Assembly: GCA_963757135.1 (NCBI GenBank)
Contig: CAVWQE010000004.1
Location: 124,001-188,000 of the forward strand
Direction of reading: 5' to 3'
DNA length: 64,000 nt
Source of the DNA: Gp1-AA145 sp963757135
Lineage (GTDB): Bacteria > Acidobacteriota > Terriglobia > Terriglobales > Acidobacteriaceae
A program made the translations under genes and the position numbers. The number at the start of each line of letters is the position of its first letter. Positions within the stretch are counted from its first letter, which is position 1. Positions 39,186 to 49,500 of the stretch are shown here, piece after piece. The notes under the pieces were generated by a model. The model did no database searches. It saw nothing but the letters and a program-made list of their open reading frames with translations, and had not been told where the DNA came from.

Positions 39186-39494
39186 CTACTGTGCACTCAA
39201 TTTATTGAGCCGCAACGACGATCTAGTGCACCAGGCCGCGCTCAGGACAAAAATCGCGGCTCCCATGATCGCAGATGCTAACAGCAGCTCATTTCTGCTG
39301 TAGAACCACACAACATAAGCCAATGCCGCGAATGAGGCACACAGTGCTCCGACGAAAGCAGAAATCATTACGTCACGCGTCAACTTTCGCCGCTCACCAT
39401 GCAGACCTCTGATCCTTCGCAGCACCCGCTGAAATCCCAAGAGGGCGATGAACAGCGAGCAGAGCGGCACGACCAGAATGACTGCGTTCTGCAC
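39186..39494 (-). CDS. Small membrane protein encoded inside the rRNA operon (second ORF)
   Basis: A 102-residue protein with three hydrophobic segments: about residues 3-22 (NAVILVVPLCSLFIALLGFQ), 42-66 (VMISAFVGALCASFAALAYVVWF) and 70-92 (ELLLASAIMGAAIFVLSAAW). Basic loops (RVLRRIRGLHGERRKLTR) separate the first two. It starts at GTG 39494, and AGGAG 5 bases upstream overlaps the stop codon region of the preceding ORF, the mark of coupled translation. It lies between tRNA-Ala and 23S on the same strand as the rRNA genes. No named family is recognised. Confidence 0.72.
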   Translation of the reverse strand: MQNAVILVVPLCSLFIALLGFQRVLRRIRGLHGERRKLTRDVMISAFVGALCASFAALAYVVWFYSRNELLLASAIMGAAIFVLSAAWCTRSSLRLNKLSAQ

Positions 39495-39502
39495 TTCCGC
39501 TC

Positions 39503-39655
39503 CTACCTTCTCGGCGCGTCGGGATCCATTCCGCGCTCGATCTTGGCGACCCGCTCCAGATGCCGCACCACAATAACCGTGATCGCGACCGCGCAGCCAC
39601 CAATGATTCCGACAATCGGAATCAATAACTCACGCAACCCGAGAATCGATTCCAT
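39503..39655 (-). CDS. Small single-pass membrane protein encoded inside the rRNA operon (first ORF)
   Basis: A 50-residue protein, MESILGLRELLIPIVGIIGG then CAVAITVIVVRHLERVAKIE. It has one transmembrane helix followed by a charged cytoplasmic tail, resembling small acidobacterial membrane proteins with a LIPIVGIIGG-type core. The ATG at 39655 has AGGAG about 7 bases upstream. Its TAG stop sits 8 bases before the next GTG. It begins 96 bases after tRNA-Ala with no clear promoter of its own, so it is likely read from the rrn transcript. Confidence 0.72.
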   Translation of the reverse strand: MESILGLRELLIPIVGIIGGCAVAITVIVVRHLERVAKIERGMDPDAPRR

Positions 39656-39710
39656 GCAGCATCTCCTGAGCCGACTCGTTTTAGCCAACGACCGAAGGCC
39701 AACAACCGAC

Positions 39711-39740
39711 GACTCGCGGACAAGAGTGTCCGCGCCACAC
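39711..39740. repeat. REP-like element in the 16S-23S spacer
   Basis: ACTCGCGGACAAGAGTGTCC then GCGCCACAC, a GCGGACA / TGTCCGC variant of the RAYT-associated REP. It lies between tRNA-Ala and the first embedded ORF, next to a GTCGTTGG-type repeat (39688-39710). Confidence 0.8.
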
Positions 39741-39751
39741 AGACAAGTTTC

Positions 39752-39827
39752 TGGTGGAGCTGACCGGGATCGAACCGGTGGCCTCCTGGTTGCAAACCAG
39801 GCGCTCTCCCAGCTGAGCTACAGCCCC
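39752..39827 (-). tRNA. tRNA-Ala (TGC)
   Basis: 76 nt on the minus strand, from GGGGCTGTAGCTCAGCTGGG to AGCTCCACCA. The anticodon loop is TTTGCAA with anticodon TGC, the T loop is GGTTCGATCC, and CCA is encoded. This is the standard spacer tRNA of bacterial rRNA operons. Confidence 0.97.
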
Positions 39828-39904
39828 ATGAAGTTGCTAGCTGTTAGTGGCTAGTTGCTAGCAAAAAACTAGCCACTAACAACTAATCACTAGCCACTGG
39901 TTTC

Positions 39905-39981
39905 TGGTGGGCCTGGATAGACTTGAACTATCGACCTCACCCTTATCAGGGGTGCGCTCTAGCCACCTGAGCTACAGGCCC
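39905..39981 (-). tRNA. tRNA-Ile (GAT)
   Basis: 77 nt on the minus strand, from GGGCCTGTAGCTCAGGTGGC to CAGGCCCACCA. The anticodon is GAT in CTGATAAG, and CCA is encoded. It is separated from tRNA-Ala by 77 bases carrying CTAG-rich inverted repeats. Confidence 0.97.
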
Positions 39982-41860
<1,879 letters not shown>

Positions 41861-42107
41861 AAACCTGAAATTTGTTCGGAATGAACAAATTCGCCACTGC
41901 TGTTGTCGGCCCGGGCGTAAACGCCCGTGTCTCCAGAGCAACGACTCGCTTCGCACCAGGACGGAGGTCCGGCGCTAGCTAATTTTGTGAGAACGTTCGG
42001 ACTTAACCCGAACATTTACACCCCATCGCAGACCGAGGTCCGCTCTGAGGACCCCGCATTTCCGTTTCCAGAAACACAGGAATCTCACGACTGGCACGTT
42101 CAACCAA

Positions 42108-42120
42108 GTTGTCAAAGACC
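42108..42120 (-). promoter_or_regulatory. boxA-like antitermination site in the rRNA leader
   Basis: The minus strand reads GGTCTTTGACAAC, close to the boxA consensus TGCTCTTTAACA bound by NusB-S10. It lies about 250 bases upstream of 16S and about 85 bases after the promoter. Confidence 0.6.
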
Positions 42121-42199
42121 GATTCGCGTTTCCGCCTGAGCGGCGCGTTTTCAGTCCAGCAGGATCCATGAAGAATCCAGCCGTCCTCGAAACCTTACA

Positions 42200-42229
42200 A
42201 AAATATCGTCCTTAGCTGCGGCCTGTCAA
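42200..42229 (-). promoter_or_regulatory. Probable rRNA operon promoter
   Basis: On the minus strand a perfect TTGACA (42224-42229) is followed by GATATT (spacing 16) or TATTTT (spacing 18). The distance to 16S (about 345 bases) and the downstream boxA-like site fit an rrn promoter. Confidence 0.65.
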
Positions 42230-42801
42230 TTGCCTGATTTCACAGGATTTCCACATGAACAGCAGTTGGCATTTAGCAATTAGCAGTTGGTCACCGGAGG
42301 CCGGTGCTGGCCAAATGCCAAGTGTTAAATGCGTGCTTTTCTCGCGCAGCAGAACGCATCTTCCTTCCCGCTCCAGCACCGGTAAGCTTGAGCCCGCGGA
42401 CAAGAGTGTCCGCGCCACATAAGCCGAATTTCGGCACGAGCCGAGACGGAAGATGATCGGTTAAGAAAAAGATCGTTTGGAGGTTCTTGCGAAAAACGCC
42501 TAAACCCTTCGAGGAGCTCTGTCCCCGAATGTAAGACCCCGTGGCCGAGGTCAACTCCAGCTAAGTGCTTGCTATTGCTGGGCTACTACTTAGATGCCGG
42601 ACAATCACGAGAGATTCAGAATCAGTCCGGCGTGCCACACATGCTCTCGACGGTTTGTCTTTTATACCACCGAGCGGGCGAGAGCGCAAGGGGATGTTAA
42701 CAAATTTGGTGCTGCCGACCGCTTGAAATTCCCATTCCGATCCTCGTCTGCGAATGTTCACCCGTCGCAGACTGGATTGAGATTTTTGCGCTAAGCTCCG
42801 A
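42230..42801. other. Repeat-bearing region without a gene
   Basis: About 570 bases between the rrn promoter and the IS200-like element. It includes a CATTTAGCAATTAGCAGTTGG-type palindromic stretch (42268-42330) and one REP (42392-42420, CCGCGGACAAGAGTGTCCGC). The short open frames here have no family resemblance or good ribosome binding site, so nothing coding is called. Confidence 0.55.
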
Positions 42802-43490
42802 TTCTTTCGCCCCTTCGGGGCCTCAGCCTTGATCTTCGCTAATCCAGGGCGTAGGCCTTCGCAAAACGATCAGCCGCGCAGCGGCGCAAGATTGCAGCCC
42901 ACGGCGCAAGCCGTGGTAAACGAACAAAGAGAACCCGAGCCCCGGAGGGGCGGAAGAAATGTCCCACACCTGCGGCAACATCCTGCTACACCTGATCTTC
43001 AGCACCCACGAACGTCGGCCCTTAATCAAACCCGAATTCCGCGACGACCTGTTCGCCTACCTGGGGGCATCATTCGCCAAATGAACGGAACCGCGCTGAT
43101 CATCAACGGCACCGCCGATCACGTACACATGCTGCTACGAACTCGGCCGGCGCACTCGCCCGCCGAAATCGCTCGCATCGTGAAAACAAATTCATCACGC
43201 TGGATTCGCGAATGTTGTCCCGATTTCGCGTGGCAAACTGGATACGGAGTCTTCAGCGTCAGCGAGTCGAATGTGCCGGCCGTGACGAAATACATCGCGC
43301 AACAAGAAGAACATCACAAGAAGTATTCGTTTCAGGATGAATTCCGCACCTTTCTCGCGAAGAACGGTATCAGCGTGGATGAAAAATATATTTGGGGATA
43401 GTTCTTTCGCCCCTTCGGGGCTTCTCTCTTTGCACTGACGTTTACCCACGGATTGCGCCGTGGGCTGCATTCTTCCGCTCCTTCGGAGCA
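42802..43490 (+). mobile_element. IS200/IS605-like element bracketed by inverted hairpin arms
   Basis: The transposase gene is flanked by about 65-base inverted arms (42894-42958 and 43402-43468). Each has a CCCACGGCGCAAG-CCGTGG hairpin and a GCCCC-TTCG/CGGA-GGGGC hairpin; reverse-complementing the right arm reproduces the left with small changes. A further TTCTTTCGCCCCTTCGGGGC hairpin lies at 42802-42821, and a CGCTCCTTCGGAGC one at 43475-43488. Confidence 0.75.
42959..43401 (+). pseudogene. IS200-type Y1 transposase, frameshifted
   Basis: The first part (MSHTCGNILLHLIFSTHERR onward, about 37 residues) reads in the frame of the ATG at 42959. The rest (GGIIRQMNG..., HUH motif TADHVHML, and the tyrosine segment VTKYIAQQEEHHKKYSFQDE) is in another frame. 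A run of five G at 43063-43067 should be six: one inserted G joins the frames with the expected LGGIIRQ. This is either a genuine frameshift inactivation or a sequencing slip in a homopolymer. The complete product would be about 147 residues, normal for IS200-like TnpA. Confidence 0.85.
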
Positions 43491-43526
43491 CACCACCCCA
43501 AGTCAGAGCCGCGCGCAGCTAAAGAA

Positions 43527-43645
43527 ATGTTCCCACACCTGCGGCAACATCCTGCTGCACCTGATCTTCAGCAAGCACGGACGTCGTCCGTGATCAACCG
43601 CATTCCGAAACGATCATTCGCTACCTCGATGGCATCATTCTTGAC
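43527..43645 (+). pseudogene. Decayed second copy of the IS200-like transposase (5' part)
   Basis: From ATGTTCCCACACCTGCGGCA onward this matches the start of the neighbouring transposase (42959) through TGATCTTCAGCA, then drifts with deletions and stop codons, ending after a GATGGCATCATTCTT match. It has an extra base near the start codon and lacks the HUH motif. Confidence 0.8.
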
Positions 43646-43762
43646 AACCTGGGGCGGCGGGGGCAGAATCTTTTAGGCGAATAAAAGGCGAAACTACTCT
43701 GGTTTCGTCCTTGTTCGAAATACCCGGCAGTCCAGCCAGGAATTTCTGATCGAGGTCCTCGG

Positions 43763-44857
43763 ATGTCCACGGCACCGGTAAGCAACGTTACTCCTGCTTT
43801 GTCGAAGGCTGTTTTGTCCAGCGCGGTTCCGAAGCCCGTTTTGTCGAAATCTCGGATGCGGGTGGAGCAGGATTTTCCAATCTCAATCGATTTTCCGATT
43901 TCGATTCAAGAGCTGCAGTTTGAAGAATTTCAGCAGAAACGGGCGGCGCTGCTGAAGCATGTGGCGGGATCGGAGCGGTTGGCGGAAGTAAGGCTGGCTT
44001 CAAGGCTGGAAGTAAGGCCGAAGCCGGAGATGATCTCAAGCGGGGTAGCAGAAGTTGATGCGATCACCGGCGGAATTCCGCGGGGATGTTTGACCGGGAT
44101 TTGGGGCGGAGCGTCGTCGGGAAAGACGAGTTTGATGCTAGCAACGATCTCGGCGGCAACAAGGCGCAGAGAAACTTGCGTGCTGATTGATGCGAGCGAC
44201 AGCTTCGATCCGGCGTCGGCGGAAGCGGCGGGGGTGAATTTTGGAAAGCTGCTGTGGGTGAGGTGTAGGGAGAAAAGATGGTCGGCAGCACTGGGTGCTG
44301 AGAAGACGACGCACGTGTCAGATTGCGGGTCGAACGAGGAAGCTGGGAGAGGAAATAGTCGTCAGCCGTCAGCGGTCAGCCGTCAGGAAAAGCAAGCTGG
44401 ACTTCGGGCGTCAGGCTTCGGGCGTCAGGAAAACCATGTGAGCAAAACTAAAAAACACAGCGAGCACAGGCTAGAGCAGGTGCTGAAGGCGGCGGACTTG
44501 ATCCTGCAAAGCGGCGGGTTTGGGCTGATCGTGCTCGACTTGACGGGGATTCCAGAGAGATTTGTACGACGGATTCCGCTGACTTCATGGTTTCGATTTC
44601 AAAGAGCGGTCGAACATACGAAATCGGCGCTGGTGGTGCTAAGCGAAGCGCCCTGCGCGCAGACGTGCGCCACGCTGGGATTACAGATGGGAAAACAGCC
44701 GCCAGGGGTCAACCGTCGGCGATCAGGGAAACCGGAGCATGCGGAAATTTTGGAGCGCATGAGCGTGCAGATGGAAGTTACGCGCTCGCGTTTGGAGCGG
44801 AAGCCAGTGCAGTCGGTTAGAGCAGAGTTTGTCACGCAAGCACTGCGATTGGGATGA
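43763..44857 (+). CDS. imuA: ImuA, RecA-like mutasome accessory protein
   Basis: A 364-residue protein of the ImuA/SulA-like family, a RecA-fold partner in the translesion-synthesis mutasome. The Walker A motif is GIWGGASSGKTSLMLATISA. The Walker B region is GFGLIVLDLTGI. At residues 199-223 a low-complexity stretch (RQPSAVSRQEKQAGLRASGFG) is an in-frame dispersed repeat, not family sequence. An upstream DFPISI-DFPISI duplication is also present. The start ATG at 43763 opens MSTAPVSNVTPALSKAV. It overlaps imuB by 4 bases. No confident SOS box was found upstream. Confidence 0.85.
   Translation: MSTAPVSNVTPALSKAVLSSAVPKPVLSKSRMRVEQDFPISIDFPISIQELQFEEFQQKRAALLKHVAGSERLAEVRLASRLEVRPKPEMISSGVAEVDAITGGIPRGCLTGIWGGASSGKTSLMLATISAATRRRETCVLIDASDSFDPASAEAAGVNFGKLLWVRCREKRWSAALGAEKTTHVSDCGSNEEAGRGNSRQPSAVSRQEKQAGLRASGFGRQENHVSKTKKHSEHRLEQVLKAADLILQSGGFGLIVLDLTGIPERFVRRIPLTSWFRFQRAVEHTKSALVVLSEAPCAQTCATLGLQMGKQPPGVNRRRSGKPEHAEILERMSVQMEVTRSRLERKPVQSVRAEFVTQALRLG
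44358..44430. repeat. Dispersed repeat in frame within imuA
   Basis: It contains CGTCAGCCGTCAGCGGTCAG-type direct words followed by two CTTCGGGCGTCAGG units. The CAGC/GTCAG words resemble those at the start of the imuB-dnaE2 spacer. Confidence 0.75.
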
Positions 44858-46449
44858 GCCAGCGCCGAAGACCAACGACCATTTTTATGCCTTTTGCCTG
44901 CATCTTCGTCCCCGATTTTTCTGCGGAGGCGATTATGCGCGCCGAGCCCGAGCTGCGCACGCAGGCTGTAGCGGTGCTCGAGGGCAAACCTCCGCTGCAG
45001 AAAATCTGTTGCGCGAATGAACGGGGCTGGGCTGCGGGAATTACTGTGGGAATGACGAAACTGCAATCGGAGCTGTGCGACGGAGTAGTGCTGCGGGACC
45101 GATCGGAGGAGCAGGAAGCGATGGCGCATCAGGCGCTGCTCGATTGCGCGATGTCGTTTTCGCCGCGCGTCGAAGATGCGGCAACGGATACGGTTTTGCT
45201 GGACTTGTCGGGGCTGGAAAAACTTTTTGGCTCGGTGCAGAAAATCGTGCGGCAGATTTCGCGGCGGGCAGCAGATATGGGTCTGGAAGTAAATGTTGCG
45301 GCGGGATCCACGCTGGAAGCAGCAATGCTGGCCGCACATGGGTTCCGCGGCGTAAGTATTGTTCCGGAAGGAAAAGAAGCGGAGTTTCTGGGCGGGCTGC
45401 CGGTGGAAGCGCTGTTTGCGGACGAGGCTGAAGAAGAGGTGGAAGAAATGCTTGAAACATTCCGGCGATGGGGCGTGCGGAAATGTCGCGATCTGGTTGC
45501 ACTGCCCGAAGTCGAATTGAGCGAGCGCCTGGGGCAGCAGGGGCTCGAACTGCAGAGAAAAGCGCGAGGCAGTGGCACGCGGACATTAGTGCCATCGGAT
45601 TCGACGCTGGTGTTTGAAGAGGTGATGGTACTCGAGTTTCCAATGGTATTGCTGGAGCCGCTGGCATTTTTGCTCAGCAGGATGCTCGAACATTTGTGCG
45701 CGCGATTAGAGGCACGAGCGCTGGCAGCGCAGGAGTTGTGCCTGGAGTTGAGGCTGGAGAATGGACGAACCCGTCAGCCTGAAGGGGAATCGCTTAATTG
45801 TTTTCAGCGCGCGATTCATATGCCGGTGCCAATGCTTGATTCGGTGACGTTTCTGAAGCTGCTGCAACTGGATTTGAAGTCGCATCCGCCGGGCGCTCCC
45901 GTGGTGAAGGTTCGATTACGAATAGAACCGGCAAAGCCGCGGCCATCGCAGAACGGACTGTTTCTCCCCTCTTCGCCAGAATCGGAGAAGCTGGAACTTA
46001 CGCTGGCAAGAATTTCCAGCGTGGTGGGAGAGGGACGCGCGGGATCGCCGGAGATGCTGGACACGCATCGGCGAGAAGCATTCGAGATGCGGCATTACAC
46101 GCCATCGCTGGCAAATCTTGCGGAATGGCGCGAGCCGGCAAATCTGGTGACGGCGTTGCGAATATTCCGTCCGGCAGTCATGGTTGCGGTCGCGCATGAG
46201 GGGGGAAGGCCTTCTCACATTTCTTCGCGGGAACGCGCGCGGTTTTATGAACAGGATTCACGGCAGATTGATGGTGAGGTGTTGTGGGCCGCAGGGCCGT
46301 GGCGATCATCCGGAGACTGGTGGGAAGAAGATGCGTGGGTGCGCGATGAATGGGACATTGCAGTACAGCAACAATCGGAGATTGCGCTGTATCGGCTGGT
46401 GCATGATCTGGTTGGAGGAGAGTGGATGGTGGAGGGAAGCTATGACTGA
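44854..46449 (+). CDS. imuB: ImuB, inactive Y-family polymerase homologue (mutasome)
   Basis: A 531-residue DinB/UmuC-like protein that links DnaE2 to the beta clamp. The opening CIFVPDFSAEAIMRAEPELR matches ImuB, and DTVLLDLSGLEKLFGSV is the second conserved block. The catalytic acidic triad of true Y-family polymerases is not recognisable in either block, as expected of ImuB. The fingers/little-finger region continues (VALPEVELSERLGQQG), and the C-terminal part is variable. The ATG at 44854 overlaps imuA. The ATG at 44887 (MPFACIFVP) is a likelier protein start, since the bases between carry a GACCAACGACC fragment of a dispersed repeat. Confidence 0.88.
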   Translation: MSQRRRPTTIFMPFACIFVPDFSAEAIMRAEPELRTQAVAVLEGKPPLQKICCANERGWAAGITVGMTKLQSELCDGVVLRDRSEEQEAMAHQALLDCAMSFSPRVEDAATDTVLLDLSGLEKLFGSVQKIVRQISRRAADMGLEVNVAAGSTLEAAMLAAHGFRGVSIVPEGKEAEFLGGLPVEALFADEAEEEVEEMLETFRRWGVRKCRDLVALPEVELSERLGQQGLELQRKARGSGTRTLVPSDSTLVFEEVMVLEFPMVLLEPLAFLLSRMLEHLCARLEARALAAQELCLELRLENGRTRQPEGESLNCFQRAIHMPVPMLDSVTFLKLLQLDLKSHPPGAPVVKVRLRIEPAKPRPSQNGLFLPSSPESEKLELTLARISSVVGEGRAGSPEMLDTHRREAFEMRHYTPSLANLAEWREPANLVTALRIFRPAVMVAVAHEGGRPSHISSRERARFYEQDSRQIDGEVLWAAGPWRSSGDWWEEDAWVRDEWDIAVQQQSEIALYRLVHDLVGGEWMVEGSYD

Positions 46450-46520
46450 GCCGTCAGCAATCAGCATTTAGCAGTGAGTTGCATTTTTACTGATTGCTAA
46501 ATGCTGAATGCTGAGTGCTT
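46450..46520. repeat. Palindromic spacer between imuB and dnaE2
   Basis: Left arm AGCAATCAGCATTTAGCAGT and right arm ACTGATTGCTAAATGCTGAA (reverse complements with small changes) make a long hairpin that ends at the dnaE2 start. The ribosome binding region of dnaE2 would lie within the stem. Confidence 0.75.
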
Positions 46521-49500
46521 ATGTATGTTGAGCTTCATTCCCGTTCGGCGTTCAGTTTTCTGGAAGGGTCTTCCCTGCCCGAAAGCCTGATTGCGCGCTG
46601 CGCCGAGTTGCAGATGCCGGCGATGGCACTGCTCGATCGCGATGGCGTCTATGGCGCGCCGCGCTTTCACATGGCGGCAAAGAAAGCGAAGATCAAGGCG
46701 CATATCGGGGCAGAGGCGACAACAGAAATTTTCGGATTGACGAATCCCAAAATTGACGAATTGACGGATTTACGAATTGACAAATTGAAGTCGCAATTTA
46801 GCCAATGGCACGACGGCGAACCCACAGGCCGGCAGAGTTCAAATTCGTCAATTAGTAAATTCGGCAATTCGAAAATTAATTCTTTCCGTCTTCCTCTGCT
46901 TGTCTCTTGCCGCGCGGGTTATCAGAATCTCTGCCGGCTGATTACGAAGATGAAATTGCGGGCGGCGAAAAGTGAAGGCACCGTCTGCGAAGCGGAACTC
47001 CAGGAACATGCAGCGGGATTGATCTGCCTGACCGGGGGCGATGACGGGCCGCTGGCAATGGCTCTTAGACGCGGTGGGATTGAGGAGGCGCGCAACGCAA
47101 CAGACCGGCTGATTCATATCTTTGGACGCGAGAATGTTTATGTCGAACTGCAGCGGCATTTTCATCGCGAGCAGGAGTTACGCAATCGGGCTGCCATTGA
47201 AATCGCGCAGTCGCTGCATCTTCCTCTATTAGCCACCAACGGTGTGCGTTATGCGACGGAAGATGCACGCCAACTGGCGGATGTGTTCACAGCAATTCGT
47301 AACCATTGCGCTCTGAGCGCTGCCGGGCGTCTGCTGGCACGCAACTCGGAATGTCATGTGAAATCGCCGGAGGAGATGGCGCGCCTGTTTGCCGATTTGC
47401 CGGAAGCTATCGCTAACACGGTTGAGCTTTCCTCTCGGTTGGAATTCACGCTGGAAGATCTGGGATACGAATTTCCTAAATATCCGGTGCCAGATGGCGA
47501 AAGCATGATGTCTTTTCTGCGCGAGCGCGCACGGGAGGGATTTGAGTCGCGTTACGGGCGCGCAGATGCGGATTTGCAAAGCCGCGCTCGCAGTCAGATT
47601 GAACGCGAACTGAAGTTGATAGAAAAACTGAAACTGCCGGGATATTTCCTGATGGTGTGGGACCTGGTGCGGTACTGCCGCGAGCAAGGCATCCTGGTGC
47701 AGGGGCGGGGATCGGCAGCGAACAGCGCGGCTTGCTACGCGCTCGGCATCACGGCAGTTGATCCCGTAAAGATGGAGTTGCTGTTCGAGCGCTTTCTTTC
47801 GGAAGAACGCGGTGAATGGCCGGACATCGATCTCGATCTGCCCAGCGGAGATGATCGCGAAAAAGTAATTCAGTATCTGTACCGGCGCTATGGCGAGCGC
47901 GGGGCGGCAATGACAGCCAATGTCATTACTTATCGTAACCGCATGGCGTCGCGTGAGATCGGCAAAGCGCTCGGCTTCGATCCGGAGACGCTGGACAAAG
48001 TTTCCGCAGCGGTCGCGAACTGGGAATATCGCGATGCGAACGATGCTTTTGACCGGCGTTTTCATGATGCCGGGCTCGACCTACGACATCCACGCATTCG
48101 GAAATATTTTGAACTATGCGAAGCCATCCAGGATTTGCCGCGGCACCTGGGGCAGCATTCGGGCGGAATGGTGATTTGCCAGGGGCAACTGGATTCAGTG
48201 GTGCCGCTGGAGCCTGCGTCGATGCCGGGGCGCGTGGTGGTGCAATGGGACAAGGAAGATTGCGCCGATCTCGGCATTATCAAGGTGGACCTGCTCGGCC
48301 TGGGAATGATGGCGGTGCTAAAAGATTCGCTGAACCTGATTCATGATCATTATGGCGAAGAGGTGGATTTGGCACAGTTGCCTGCTGACGATGAGGAAGT
48401 TTATTCGACGCTGCAGAAGGCGGACACCATCGGCATGTTTCAGATCGAGAGCCGGGCACAGATGTCATGCTTGCCGCGGCTGAAGCCGAAACGCTTTTAC
48501 GACATCGTGGTGCAGGTCGCGATTATTCGACCGGGGCCGATTGTGGGGCAGATGGTCAATCCTTATTTAGAGCGGCGGCAGGGGCGGCAGGCCGTGACCT
48601 ATGCGCATCCATCGCTCGAGCCAGTGCTGAAACGGACGCTGGGAGTGCCTCTGTTTCAGGAGCAACTGTTAAAAATCGCGATGGTGGTGGCAGGATTTTC
48701 TGGCGGCGAGGCGGAAGAATTGCGCCGGGCAATGGGTTTCAAGCGATCCGAAAAACGAATGCGGGAGATCGAAGCCAAGCTGCGCGCCGGGATGACGCGC
48801 AATGGAATTTCGCGACAGGCGCAGGAAGAAATTGTGCTTTCGATCACTTCATTCGCGCTGTATGGATTTCCGGAGTCGCATGCCGCCAGTTTTGCGCTGA
48901 TCGCCTATGCCAGCGCGTATTTGAAGCAGTATTATCTGGCGGCATTCACGGCGGCGTTGCTGAATAACCAGCCGATGGGCTTTTACAGTCCGGCAACGAT
49001 TGTGAAAGATGCACAGAGACATGGGCTGAAAGTGCTGCCGGTGGATGTGACGAAGTCGGAGTGGGAGTGCACGATCGAGCGTTCAGCAGGAAAACCGGCC
49101 GTTGGTCGTCGGTCGTTGGTCGTTGGCGAAACAACCGTCGTCGGTCGTCGGTCGTTGGTCGTTGGCCAGAATCTAGCCCCAGAGGGGCGAAAGTCGTTAG
49201 CCCAGGACGTACGTCCTGGGTACGATTTGGAACAGGGGCATGAGTCCCGGCGAGACGGCCCAGCCGTTTTGCGACTCGGGCTGCGTTATGTGCGGGGATT
49301 GCATGAAGAAGCGGGGAGAGCGATGGTGCGCGAACGAGAGCGAGCGGCCTTCGCTTCGATTCAGGATCTGGCGAGGCGGGTGCCAGAGCTGCGAAAAAAT
49401 GAATTGAATACGCTGGCGGAAATCGGGGCGCTGAATGCGATTGGGATTTCACCACGGAGACACGGAGACACAGAGAAGGACTTAAGAATGTCACCGGAAT

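Noticed and set aside
42829..42958. N-terminal extension of the transposase frame starting at 42829
   Set aside because: It only translates the inverted arm; the real start is ATG 42959 in another frame, and the join is a one-base frameshift.
43660..43762. Possible SOS/LexA box upstream of imuA
   Set aside because: Only a weak TTGTTCGAA-like word is present, with no convincing dyad matching a known LexA site, so it was not listed.
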